Assembly: GCF_018343665.1 (NCBI RefSeq)
Contig: NZ_JAGYPM010000002.1
Span: 661,979 to 725,978 of the forward strand
Direction of reading: 5' to 3'
DNA length: 64,000 nt
From: Cytobacillus citreus
GTDB taxonomy: Bacteria > Bacillota > Bacilli > Bacillales > Cytobacillaceae
The number at the start of each line of letters is the position of its first letter. Within the stretch, counting starts at the first letter, position 1. The notes under the pieces are model-generated. The model saw only the letters and a program-made list of their open reading frames with translations. It ran no database searches and was not told the origin of the DNA. The position numbers were made by a program, and so were the translations under genes. This document shows, piece after piece, positions 55,405 to 63,562 of the stretch.

Positions 55405-55800
55405 GTGGAAAGGGTGTCAGGAAACTTGGAAAATAAAGGAGTTAAATTGTCTGTTCATGCTTGGGAAAATTCAGAAAGTGTGAAGTTTATCATTACGTTA
55501 CTAAATAATACTGATACTGAAAAGATTTTTATCTTTAGAACCGGTCAACAATACGATATTCACGTGCTTAATCCAGAGGGAAAAGAAGTGTATCGATACT
55601 CTAAAGACAGATTTTTTCCACAAGCAATTGAATATGTGAATTTTGATCCTGGTGAAACCCGTAAATGGGAAGAAACTTGGGACTATAAATGTGATGGAAA
55701 ACGTGTAGAGCCTGGTGAGTATATCGTGTTGGTAACCTTAGTTGGTAATGAGGAAGGTGTAAAAACACCTATAGCAAAGGGGAGGTTTACCCTCTCTTAA
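55405..55800 (+). CDS. BsuPI-type proteinase inhibitor
   Basis: About 127-131 residues; GTG 55405, GTG 55414 and TTG 55426 are possible starts and the sequence does not decide. The BsuPI immunoglobulin-like domain is complete: FIITLLNNTDTEKIFIFRTG, QQYDIHVLNPEGKEVYRYSK, FDPGETRKWEETWDYKCDG, and PGEYIVLVTLVGN near the end. B. subtilis BsuPI inhibits the intracellular serine protease. No signal peptide is seen, so it is cytoplasmic unless the start is wrong. Position directly after three subtilases fits a protective role, but its natural target may be a different intracellular protease. Confidence 0.82.
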   Translation: MERVSGNLENKGVKLSVHAWENSESVKFIITLLNNTDTEKIFIFRTGQQYDIHVLNPEGKEVYRYSKDRFFPQAIEYVNFDPGETRKWEETWDYKCDGKRVEPGEYIVLVTLVGNEEGVKTPIAKGRFTLS

Positions 55801-55854
55801 AGAAATATAATATAGCATTTAGAAATTAATACTCTATTTGGAATGGCTTCATAA

Positions 55855-55915
55855 GGAGGCTGACTCAAAAGAGTCATCGTTTAAACGACCTTTTGAGTCA
55901 TCCTCTTTTTAATTT
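55855..55915 (+). terminator. Terminator downstream of the inhibitor gene
   Basis: TGACTCAAAAG pairs with CTTTTGAGTCA, with inner CGTTTAAACG, followed by TCCTCTTTTTAATTT. Confidence 0.75.
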
Positions 55916-56086
55916 TCCTTTCTATCAAACAGAGAAAAGAGGGGAAGTGCAGCAAAAGTACATAACTAAAGAGCAGGAATAGAATCCGCCCCTCCCCCAC
56001 AATACGAAAACGATTACTCAATATGGTGTCTGGCATCCACATAATACACTATACCTAGAATCTCATTCACTTATTGATACTAGATA

Positions 56087-56546
56087 TTGTTTGTGGTGCC
56101 TGACACCTTTACTTGGCACCCCATCTACCTTGCACTTGGAGGTCGAAACTATGAAACTAAAAAATCACAATTTGTATTTATAAGTGTGCTGACTCTCCTT
56201 TACTTACTGACAGTTATTTTATCGAGGTATGATAGGTTTGCTTGGTTTACTTCAGAGAGCACAGCTTCGGCTGAAATAACAAATGCAACGACTTCTGATT
56301 TGTTATGGATCAAAAGGGGAGATTCAATACGAGGAAAATTGTCAAATACGCAGCACGGTTATGATCAAGAACATATCAACTATAGATCTTCCTTTTAGTC
56401 TCGAACTGATAGGGAAAAATGGCAGTACGCATGTAATAAGTAAAACGTTGCATCCTAATGAAACCTTTACAAGTAACCCAAAAGTCACGCATAATCTACT
56501 GAACGATTGTACTATAAAACAAGTAGAATATGATCTAACAGTCTAA
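56087..56546 (+). pseudogene. Membrane protein of unknown family, frameshifted
   Basis: The first frame (to 56398) has one membrane helix, FVFISVLTLLYLLTVIL, followed by SRYDRFAWFTSESTASAEIT. The second frame (from about 56310) carries on with VMIKNISTIDLPFSLELIGK to a stop at 56546. The two overlap and together read as one protein broken by a single shift near 56310-56330. The start is uncertain; a GGTGTC..GACACC inverted repeat (about 56022-56108) lies over it. Confidence 0.5.
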
Positions 56547-56683
56547 ACTCCTGCATCGATGAGACTATCATATGCACACCTATTTATTAGAAGTTTTGTG
56601 AAAATTCGACTTGCTTCTTGTTAATCAGCTAGTTTTTATTTAATGATTTTAAATAAACCTACTTCCTAAACTTATTGAACGAG

Positions 56684-57514
56684 TCACATCTTTTCAACAG
56701 GTACTTGTATTTCAAATGTAGTTTCATTTGGTTTGTCTGTGATTGTAATATCAACATGCATGATTTGCAGTGCATCGCCTGTCATTCGGTATCCCATTTT
56801 ATTTATATACTCTAATACTTTACTCAAACTTTCGCTTCGATTCCACAATAATTCTCCGTTATAACGGATACACGCAAACAACCCGGCGGGAACCGTCTTT
56901 AGGTACTGTTTTGGTATTTTTTCTTTCTTTTTTGCCACGACAAAAATAACTGATGGTTCTTCAAAACGTTTCGCTCTAAGATCCGCTTCCGAGATAATAA
57001 TGCCCAGTCTGTTACTGGCCAGAATCGGAGTTTTCTCATCGAGCATATTCTCCAACCTTATTACACCATAACCGAGTTCCAAATTATTATTTATTTTTTC
57101 ATGTAAGGTGATTAACTTTCTTCTTCCTATTTCACGGAAAAGCACCGTCTGAAGTTCTTTTTCACTTGCTACGTGCTCCAAGTATTCGATTTTTCCCCGA
57201 ATATTTTCCTCCAAAGCAATGAACTCATTTAGTTTTGACACAAGTTCTGAGTGCTTGGTTTTTAAAATATCTAAGGACTTACTAAAATTCCGTTCATTGA
57301 AATAATCTTTTATTTCGTCCGTACTCATCCCGAGTTGTCGTAACTCTTTAATGGTTCCTAAAATCTCATACTGAAAAATAGAATAGTAGCGATAACCGGA
57401 ATGAGGATCAACATATTGTGGTTTGAATAAACCAATCCGATCATAGTGGCGTAAAGTTTCAGTCGTTATCCCTCGTAATTTTGCCATCTCACCAATGGTT
57501 AATTTTTCCTTCAC
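56684..57514 (-). CDS. MerR-family activator with GyrI-like ligand-binding domain
   Basis: About 276 residues from the GTG at 57514; the longer frame to 57595 would cover the promoter. Winged HTH at residues 1-70 (LTIGEMAKLRGITTETLRHYD), dimerising coiled coil at 75-120, GyrI-like effector domain at about 125-275 (FACIRYNGELLWNRSESLSK). This is the BltR/BmrR-type layout, which senses organic ligands. It is divergent from the permease operon, with a MerR-type promoter (19-bp spacer) between, so it very probably activates the operon when its substrate is present. A near-identical effector-domain fragment is at 50173. Confidence 0.87.
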   Translation of the reverse strand: MKEKLTIGEMAKLRGITTETLRHYDRIGLFKPQYVDPHSGYRYYSIFQYEILGTIKELRQLGMSTDEIKDYFNERNFSKSLDILKTKHSELVSKLNEFIALEENIRGKIEYLEHVASEKELQTVLFREIGRRKLITLHEKINNNLELGYGVIRLENMLDEKTPILASNRLGIIISEADLRAKRFEEPSVIFVVAKKKEKIPKQYLKTVPAGLFACIRYNGELLWNRSESLSKVLEYINKMGYRMTGDALQIMHVDITITDKPNETTFEIQVPVEKM

Positions 57515-57554
57515 CCTCAGTTGAATCACCTCCTTAAAAAATAGTATATAGCTA

Positions 57555-57585
57555 TTGACCTTTGTGTAACAACAAAGTTTACAAT
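57555..57585 (+). promoter_or_regulatory. MerR-type promoter with operator dyad
   Basis: TTGACC (57555-57560) and TACAAT (57580-57585) are 19 bp apart instead of 17. The spacer holds the dyad CTTTGT-GTAACA-ACAAAG. This is the hallmark of MerR-activated promoters, in which DNA distortion realigns the two elements. It drives the permease operon. Confidence 0.85.
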
Positions 57586-57648
57586 GAGAGCACACAATTT
57601 TCTAAATCATCTAAGAATTTAATTTATTGACAGAGAGGGAGTTGATCT

Positions 57649-59037
57649 ATGAATCAGAAAGCGCTTGCAAGAACACTTACTTTGTCACAGGTTGTCTTTT
57701 TAGGGATTGCATGGAATAACCCTATGGTGTTTTTTAATACCTATGGAATCGCTGCCGTAACCTCACAAGGTCTCATAACGGCTGCGTACATTATTGCTTT
57801 TCTCGCAATACTTTTTACAGCACTCAGCTATGGCAAGATGGCAAAAGCGTACCCGACCACAGGTTCAGCCTATACCTTTACACAAAAATCTATTAATCCT
57901 GAGGTTGGGTTCCTTGTCGGTTGGACAATAATGCTTGATTATATGTTAACACCGATGGTCACGTGCTTGATGTCTACTGTCTTTTTAAGTGCGGTATTTC
58001 CAGGAATCCCGCATTATGTGTGGATAATTGTGTTGACTGCTAGCATAGTGGCACCGAGTTTACTAGGTGTAGAAATATCAGCATTAGCTAGTAAAATTTT
58101 TGTTATTGCTCAAGTCATTTTTGTTTGCCTTTTCTGGATTTTAACCATCAAAAGTTTATCAGAAGGGGTAGGGACGGGTAGTCTTTTCTCCATTAAGCCA
58201 TTGTATGACGCGGATGTTTCCTTGTCCGCCATCTTGGCAGGTGCTACCATTCTTTGTTTTAGTTTTCTTGGTTTTGACTCACTTACCACCTTGTCAGAGG
58301 AAACAATAAATCCGGAGAAAACGATCCCAAGAGCGATCATCATCATGCTATTGATAATCGGAGTCTTGTATATCGGCTCTTCCTATCTAGCACAATTGGT
58401 ATATCCAGGTTTTTCATTTAAACATGTTGATTCTGCATCCCTTGAAATAGCTGTACTTGTCGGAGGAAATTTATTTAAATCCATTTTTATTACAGCGGTG
58501 ATTATTGGTAATTTCTCGTCGGGAATCGCTTCAATAACAAGCGCTTCGCGTGTGTTATATGCGATGGGAAGAGATTCCGTTTTACCGAAAAATATATTCG
58601 GATATATTCATCCTAAATTTAAAACGCCGTCACATGGCATCATTGTGATTGGAGTAGTTTCTTTACTCGCTATTCAGTTAACTCTGGAACAAGTTATTAA
58701 GTTTATCAATTTTGGAGCGTTAATTGCCTTTACATCTGTAAATCTGTCTGTTATCGCCCATTATTATATAAGAAATCATAAGCGTTCTTTTATGGATTGC
58801 ATGAGGTACCTATTATTACCACTCATTGGCGCAGCGTTTACGCTGTGGTTATGGTTGCATTTAGAAATGGAGGCGTTGATTCTCGGGGGCATCTGGATGG
58901 CATGCGGCTTGGCCTATCTTGTCTATATGACGAAAGGGTTCCGTAAACCACTTCCTGAGTTTCATTTTGATAAAGAAATGATTCCACAAAATGTCCAGGA
59001 CATTGATCGAGAGGCTATCCCTCAACAGGCAAGGTAA
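57649..59037 (+). CDS. APC-family amine/amino acid permease (PuuP-like)
   Basis: 462 residues, about 12 membrane helices, of the amino acid-polyamine-organocation superfamily. The start (LTLSQVVFLGIAWNNPMVFF) and GKMAKAYPTTGSAYTFTQKS (helix 2-3 loop) match putrescine/amino acid importers. GFDSLTTLSEETINPEKTIP is the conserved helix 6-7 loop. First gene of an operon with an aldehyde dehydrogenase, an alcohol dehydrogenase and a ureohydrolase, so it likely imports a polyamine or guanidino compound. Ribosome binding site GAGAGGGAG. No odd features. Confidence 0.87.
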   Translation: MNQKALARTLTLSQVVFLGIAWNNPMVFFNTYGIAAVTSQGLITAAYIIAFLAILFTALSYGKMAKAYPTTGSAYTFTQKSINPEVGFLVGWTIMLDYMLTPMVTCLMSTVFLSAVFPGIPHYVWIIVLTASIVAPSLLGVEISALASKIFVIAQVIFVCLFWILTIKSLSEGVGTGSLFSIKPLYDADVSLSAILAGATILCFSFLGFDSLTTLSEETINPEKTIPRAIIIMLLIIGVLYIGSSYLAQLVYPGFSFKHVDSASLEIAVLVGGNLFKSIFITAVIIGNFSSGIASITSASRVLYAMGRDSVLPKNIFGYIHPKFKTPSHGIIVIGVVSLLAIQLTLEQVIKFINFGALIAFTSVNLSVIAHYYIRNHKRSFMDCMRYLLLPLIGAAFTLWLWLHLEMEALILGGIWMACGLAYLVYMTKGFRKPLPEFHFDKEMIPQNVQDIDREAIPQQAR

Positions 59038-59063
59038 AAATAACATATTGGAGGTTTGTCAAA

Positions 59064-60536
59064 ATGTTTAATTTGAAAATGTTTATTAATGGAAAATGGA
59101 TGGATTCCTTAAGTGGAGAAAAGAGTCATGTTGTGAATCCCGCAAACAGTAAAATCATGGTTGAGGTTTCGAAGGGAAGTAGAGAAGAAGCCCAAATGGC
59201 GATTAATGCAGCACGAACAGCTTTTGACTCCGGAATTTGGTCAGACTTACCGGCAGCTGAACGTGCATCCTATTTATTTAAAATAGCAGATAAGATTGAA
59301 GAAAAGGCAGCCGAGCTTAGTAAACTCGAAACAGAGAATACGGGAAAACCCCTTAAAGAATCAGAGTTTGATATTGCTGATACCGTTGATTGTTTTCGCT
59401 ACTATGCCGGGTTAGTAACAAAGCCAAATGGTCAAGCTTATCCTGTTGCCGATCCCGTGCAGGCCATTGTTGTTCGCGAACCTGTCGGTGTATGCGGACT
59501 TATCGCTCCATGGAATTTTCCATTGTTGACGGGAGCTTGGAAAATAGCCCCTGCGCTTGCTGCAGGAAATACGCTTGTATTTAAACCAGCTGAAATCACT
59601 CCGGTCACCACTTACAAATTATTTGAGATCATGGAAGAAGTAGGGATACCAGCTGGTGTTGCAAATCTAGTTTTGGGAGGTGGTTCAACAGTAGGAAATG
59701 AAATATCGGAAAGCCAAAAGGTGGATCTGATTTCTTTTACAGGCAGTACAGCAACGGGGAGAAGCATCATGAATTCAGCAACAGGAAATATAAAAAACAT
59801 TTCACTCGAACTAGGCGGAAAGTCACCTAACATCGTTTTTGCTGACGCCGACTTTGAAACTGCAGTGGATTATGCATTGAATGGGATTTTTACCAATGCT
59901 GGCCAAGTTTGTAATGCGGGATCCCGTTTACTGTTAGAAGAGAGTATTCATGATAAGTTCATTGCTAGATTAGTAGAAAGAGCGAAAAAGATTCAGGTTG
60001 GACCTGGGAATGATTCGTCTACAGAGATGGGTCCGCTTGTAAGTGAGGGGCATATGAATCAGGTGCTAGAATACATTCAAATTGGCTTGAACGAAGGAGC
60101 GAAATTAGCATGCGGCGGTAACCGTATCACAGATAGCGGGCTTGAAAATGGTTACTATGTAGAGCCAACGATTTTTATTGACACGAAACCTGATATGAGA
60201 ATTGTTCAGGAAGAAATTTTTGGACCAGTTCTTGTCGTTCAAAAGTTTAAAGATGAGGCGGAAGCAATCCAGCTGGCAAATGATACTCCATACGGCCTGG
60301 CAGCAGGTGTTTTTTCACAAGATGGTGCCAAGGCTTTGAGGGTTATTAAAAAAGTAAGAGCTGGAATTACGTGGGTTAATGCGTATAACCTTGCCTATAA
60401 TGAAGCACCGTGGGGAGGTTACAAGCAGAGCGGGATTGGCCGCGGGTTAGGAACCTTTGGTTTGGATACGTTTACTGAGGTAAAACAAATCAATATTAAT
60501 TTAGATGTTAAGCCAACGGAATGGTTTAGCAATTAA
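59064..60536 (+). CDS. NAD(P)-dependent aldehyde dehydrogenase
   Basis: 490 residues, standard ALDH length, 27 bp after the permease with TTGGAGG upstream. Cofactor region APWNFPLL and FTGSTATG; catalytic Glu249 (ELGGKSPN) and nucleophile Cys283 (GQVCNAGSR), 34 residues apart as in the family; C-terminal APWGGYKQSGIGRG. Closest in type to betaine-aldehyde and gamma-aminobutyraldehyde/guanidinobutyraldehyde dehydrogenases. In this operon it probably oxidises an aminoaldehyde or guanidinoaldehyde to the acid (inference). Confidence 0.92.
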   Translation: MFNLKMFINGKWMDSLSGEKSHVVNPANSKIMVEVSKGSREEAQMAINAARTAFDSGIWSDLPAAERASYLFKIADKIEEKAAELSKLETENTGKPLKESEFDIADTVDCFRYYAGLVTKPNGQAYPVADPVQAIVVREPVGVCGLIAPWNFPLLTGAWKIAPALAAGNTLVFKPAEITPVTTYKLFEIMEEVGIPAGVANLVLGGGSTVGNEISESQKVDLISFTGSTATGRSIMNSATGNIKNISLELGGKSPNIVFADADFETAVDYALNGIFTNAGQVCNAGSRLLLEESIHDKFIARLVERAKKIQVGPGNDSSTEMGPLVSEGHMNQVLEYIQIGLNEGAKLACGGNRITDSGLENGYYVEPTIFIDTKPDMRIVQEEIFGPVLVVQKFKDEAEAIQLANDTPYGLAAGVFSQDGAKALRVIKKVRAGITWVNAYNLAYNEAPWGGYKQSGIGRGLGTFGLDTFTEVKQININLDVKPTEWFSN

Positions 60537-60598
60537 ATAGAGTAGAAGAACTGTTGTTAAATTCGCAATATTATTAAAAAACAAGGAGGAAATTCATT

Positions 60599-61783
60599 AT
60601 GTTATGGGATTTTCATTTTAATCTGCCTACTTCTATAGAGTTTGGGAATGGAAAAGTAAAGAATATTGGGAAAAGGGCTAAAGAATTAGGTGGAAATAAA
60701 GCTCTTATTTTTACCGATAAAGGACTTGCACAAACAGGAATTTTGAACAAAATCACACAGTCATTAGATCAAGAAGGTGTCAATTATATTATTTATGATG
60801 AAGTATCACCTAATCCAAAAGATGTAGATTGCGAGAGTGCTTATCAAAAGTTTAAAGACGAGAACATCGATCTTCTAATTGGTCTCGGCGGCGGAAGTTC
60901 AATGGATACAGCTAAAGCAATTGGGACACTTTTAACACATGGAGGAGAGCTAAGAGAACGTTACGGCGTAAATTTACTAGAACGGGAAATCCCACCACTA
61001 ATTTGTATTCCGACAACATCAGGTACCGGCAGTGAGGTTACAAGAGGTTCTGTCATTACCGATACCGTGACGAAACAGAAGGAGGCGATACTAGATTTGA
61101 AAATCGCTCCTAAACTGGCACTTGTCGATCCTGAATTAACGTTAACGCTGCCGAAATCGATTACTGCTGCTACAGGAATGGATGCACTCACACATGCAAT
61201 CGAAGCATATACTTGCAAAGTTGCTCAACCACTTTCAGATGCTTTGGGACTATATGCCATTGAATTAATAGCTAAGTACCTTCCATTAGCAGTAGAAAAT
61301 GGTCATGATTTAGAGGCTAGGAAAAATATGCTTTTGGGCAGTTTAGTTGCAGGTGTAGCCTTTGATAATACGGATCTTGGGGCTGTACATGCGATGGCTG
61401 AACCACTTGGAGGACTCTATGATACTCCGCATGGGGTGGCGAATTCTATTTTTCTTCCACATGTATTTGAATATAATATTCCTTCAAACCCAGTAAAGCA
61501 TGCCATGGTAGCAATCAAGCTTGGGGCAAATCCTGAGGGAAAAACAATTGAAGAAACGGCGTACGAAGGTGTTGTGCTGTTAAAAAAGCTTGCAAATAAA
61601 ATCGGCATTCCTAGCTTCCGGGATTTAGGCAATGTGAATCCCGAAGACTTCCCGTTCCTAGCAGAAGGAGCCTTTAGACATTTGTGTACACAGGCGAATT
61701 CAAGAGATTTGACAAAAGAGGACTATCAGAACTTATTTCAAAAGACTTATGAGATGAAAACCACAACTTTAATTGAAAATTAA
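60599..61783 (+). CDS. Iron-containing alcohol dehydrogenase
   Basis: 394 residues of the group III (Fe-dependent) ADH family, AAGGAGG upstream. NAD-binding GLGGGSSMDTAKAIG (about 96-110) and PTTSGTGSEVT; metal ligands lie in the Asp before the helix GMDALTHAIEAYTC and in AVHAMAEPLGGLYDTPHG. It interconverts an alcohol and aldehyde with NAD(H). Together with the neighbouring ALDH it gives alcohol to acid oxidation. The exact substrate is unknown; it could alternatively clear excess aldehyde by reduction. Confidence 0.9.
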   Translation: MLWDFHFNLPTSIEFGNGKVKNIGKRAKELGGNKALIFTDKGLAQTGILNKITQSLDQEGVNYIIYDEVSPNPKDVDCESAYQKFKDENIDLLIGLGGGSSMDTAKAIGTLLTHGGELRERYGVNLLEREIPPLICIPTTSGTGSEVTRGSVITDTVTKQKEAILDLKIAPKLALVDPELTLTLPKSITAATGMDALTHAIEAYTCKVAQPLSDALGLYAIELIAKYLPLAVENGHDLEARKNMLLGSLVAGVAFDNTDLGAVHAMAEPLGGLYDTPHGVANSIFLPHVFEYNIPSNPVKHAMVAIKLGANPEGKTIEETAYEGVVLLKKLANKIGIPSFRDLGNVNPEDFPFLAEGAFRHLCTQANSRDLTKEDYQNLFQKTYEMKTTTLIEN

Positions 61784-61884
61784 ATAGTGTAAAAAAGTAT
61801 AGGAGAAAAATTCAAAATCCCCGGTTATAAAATGGTCTGCTGGCAGGGAATTTGAAAAAGCGGGGATAGAAGGAGGCAGCATGT

Positions 61885-62883
61885 ATGTCAAATCGTGATG
61901 AAAAGCAGTTTTTAAATTTACCTTTTACAGGCATTTGTACGTTTGGAAAATACCCGATGTGTCCGGACCTGGATCAGCTTGACGCAGATGTAGCCGTCAT
62001 CGGGGTGCCTAATGACATGGGGACACAATGGAAATCGGGTGCAAGAATGGGCCCTAGAGGAATTCGCGAAGGTTCTACGTTATATAGTTTCGGGCTGGAA
62101 GGTGCTTATGATATTGAAAACGATATGATGTACCTTGGACCTGACTGGAAAGTCGTCGACTGTGGTGATGTAGACATGGTACATGGGGATATTATGCAAT
62201 GTCATGAGAACACAGAAGAAGCGATTCGAAAAATTATTTCCAAAGGTGCCATGCCAGTCGTATTGGGTGGTGATCATTCGATCACAGCAGCAGTTGGAAA
62301 AGGAATGGAAGACCTAGGTCCGTTTCATGTGATTCAAATTGATGCCCATTTAGATTGGGCGGATCATCGCTCGGGAATGCGGTATGGCCACGGAAATTGT
62401 ATTCGCCGCTTATCTGAGTTGGACCATGTTAAGAGAATATTTCAGTTTGGTATTCGAGGGATCAGCAGTAGCAAAAAAGAAGACGTCGACGCAGCAAGAG
62501 AATATGGCAGTGTGATCTTGTCACCTCGTCAGATGAGAAAGATGGGACTTAAAGAAGTGCTCGACCAAATTCCCGCAGGAGAAAAATATTATGTAACGAT
62601 TGACATTGATGGAATCGATCCATCAATCGCTCCTGGAACAGGTACACCGTCACCGGGCGGCCTGCTTTACGATGAGGTCAATGAATTGCTCGAAGGAATT
62701 GCGAAAAGAGGAGAAGTTATCGGTTTTGATTTGGTCGAAGTAGCTCCTCAATATGATCCAACAGGCATGACCGGACAAGTAGCAGCACGTATATTACTGG
62801 ACTTGCTCAGCTATGTCTTAAAGGAAAAAGAGAAAAAAAGGAATAAAGATTTCGGCAAAGAAAAGGAAGAAATTCTTTCCTAG
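61885..62883 (+). CDS. Ureohydrolase (agmatinase/guanidinobutyrase family)
   Basis: 332 residues, binuclear-manganese arginase fold. Metal-site motifs GGDHS (about 127-131), DAHLDWAD (about 152-159) and DIDGIDPS (about 237-244) are complete. It removes urea from a guanidino compound; family members use agmatine, 4-guanidinobutyrate or 3-guanidinopropionate. The missing transaminase and the presence of ADH plus ALDH favour a guanidino acid such as 4-guanidinobutyrate over agmatine (inference). AAGGAGG is about 9 bases upstream of the ATG. The Lys/Glu-rich tail (KEKEKKRNKDFGKEKEE) is unusual for the family. The last 54 codons are duplicated at 50687. Confidence 0.88.
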   Translation: MSNRDEKQFLNLPFTGICTFGKYPMCPDLDQLDADVAVIGVPNDMGTQWKSGARMGPRGIREGSTLYSFGLEGAYDIENDMMYLGPDWKVVDCGDVDMVHGDIMQCHENTEEAIRKIISKGAMPVVLGGDHSITAAVGKGMEDLGPFHVIQIDAHLDWADHRSGMRYGHGNCIRRLSELDHVKRIFQFGIRGISSSKKEDVDAAREYGSVILSPRQMRKMGLKEVLDQIPAGEKYYVTIDIDGIDPSIAPGTGTPSPGGLLYDEVNELLEGIAKRGEVIGFDLVEVAPQYDPTGMTGQVAARILLDLLSYVLKEKEKKRNKDFGKEKEEILS

Positions 62884-63214
62884 AAGGCATACAAACCCAG
62901 AATGAGACAATCGTGTCTTAAGACTTCCGATATTCAAAGGATTATTTTGGCGAAAAGATTTAAATAGATTGATAGAAATGGTCAGGCCTTAACTATTTGT
63001 TAAGCTTGGCTGTTTTTTTTCTGACAATCTTCTTTAGCCTGAGAGTTGACCTTTTCGTTTGTGATTCTTCTAATACACAAAGTGAAAGTGATGTAGGCAT
63101 TTACTCAAATAATAAGGGCTAGAATAGTTTTTATGTTGGTAGAACCAAAGCAGCAAAGGTTACTTCTTATGGTTAATAAAAGATGCAATGGGCAAGAAAG
63201 GGGCTGGAATACTT
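62884..63214. promoter_or_regulatory. Operon terminator and orphan subtilase element D
   Basis: A terminator with GGCCTTAAC/GTTAAGCTTGGCTG and eight T lies at 62983-63020. AAGGGCTAGAATAG at about 63114, then TTTTATGTTGGTAGAACCAA and GGTTACTTCTTATG, repeat the upstream half of element C, but no -35/-10 pair and no protease gene follow. The flank matches that after 50860, so this is the other edge of the duplicated module. Confidence 0.65.
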
Positions 63215-63461
63215 CATGCGCTTGGTTGTCTTGATTCGAAACAATTTTACCCTTTCCTTTGTTGTAATATATTTCAATTGCTCTAAGAATTTCTAAATCC
63301 ATTGATCTTATAAATGCTTCTTCCAGTAATAATTCGTATGTACAATTTCGATATACATTATTTGTAGCTGCTTGAATGTTATGATTTAGTGGTAAGAGAA
63401 CGATTTTAAACAGCAATAGTGAAATTAGAATCATTCTTAGCATAGATAATAAATCAGTCAT
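63215..63461 (-). pseudogene. DUF3888-like secreted protein, truncated
   Basis: ATG at 63461, a signal peptide ending near IQA-ATN, then CTYELLLEEAFIRSMDLEIL and AIEIYYNKG, the start of a DUF3888-type domain. Homology ends at about 63215, where the sequence becomes antisense to the element D repeat. The open frame to 63105 is therefore fused to foreign DNA. Probably cut when the duplicated module was inserted. Confidence 0.55.
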
Positions 63462-63562
63462 TTTTTTAAAATATATTTGTTATATTTGCATTAGAAAAGA
63501 ATCTGTTTCGATCAATCATTTTTGAAGCAACTTAAAAAATGTTATTTAAAAGGAGGGTTTAT

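Noticed and set aside
56022..56108. GGTGTC...GACACC inverted repeat as an attachment site
   Set aside because: No recombinase gene or second copy nearby; it resembles common short palindromes of Bacillus intergenic DNA.
61790..61884. Guanidine (ykkC-type) riboswitch upstream of the ureohydrolase
   Set aside because: There is an ATCCCCG/CGGGGAT pairing, but none of the conserved ykkC or mini-ykkC sequence blocks could be recognised.
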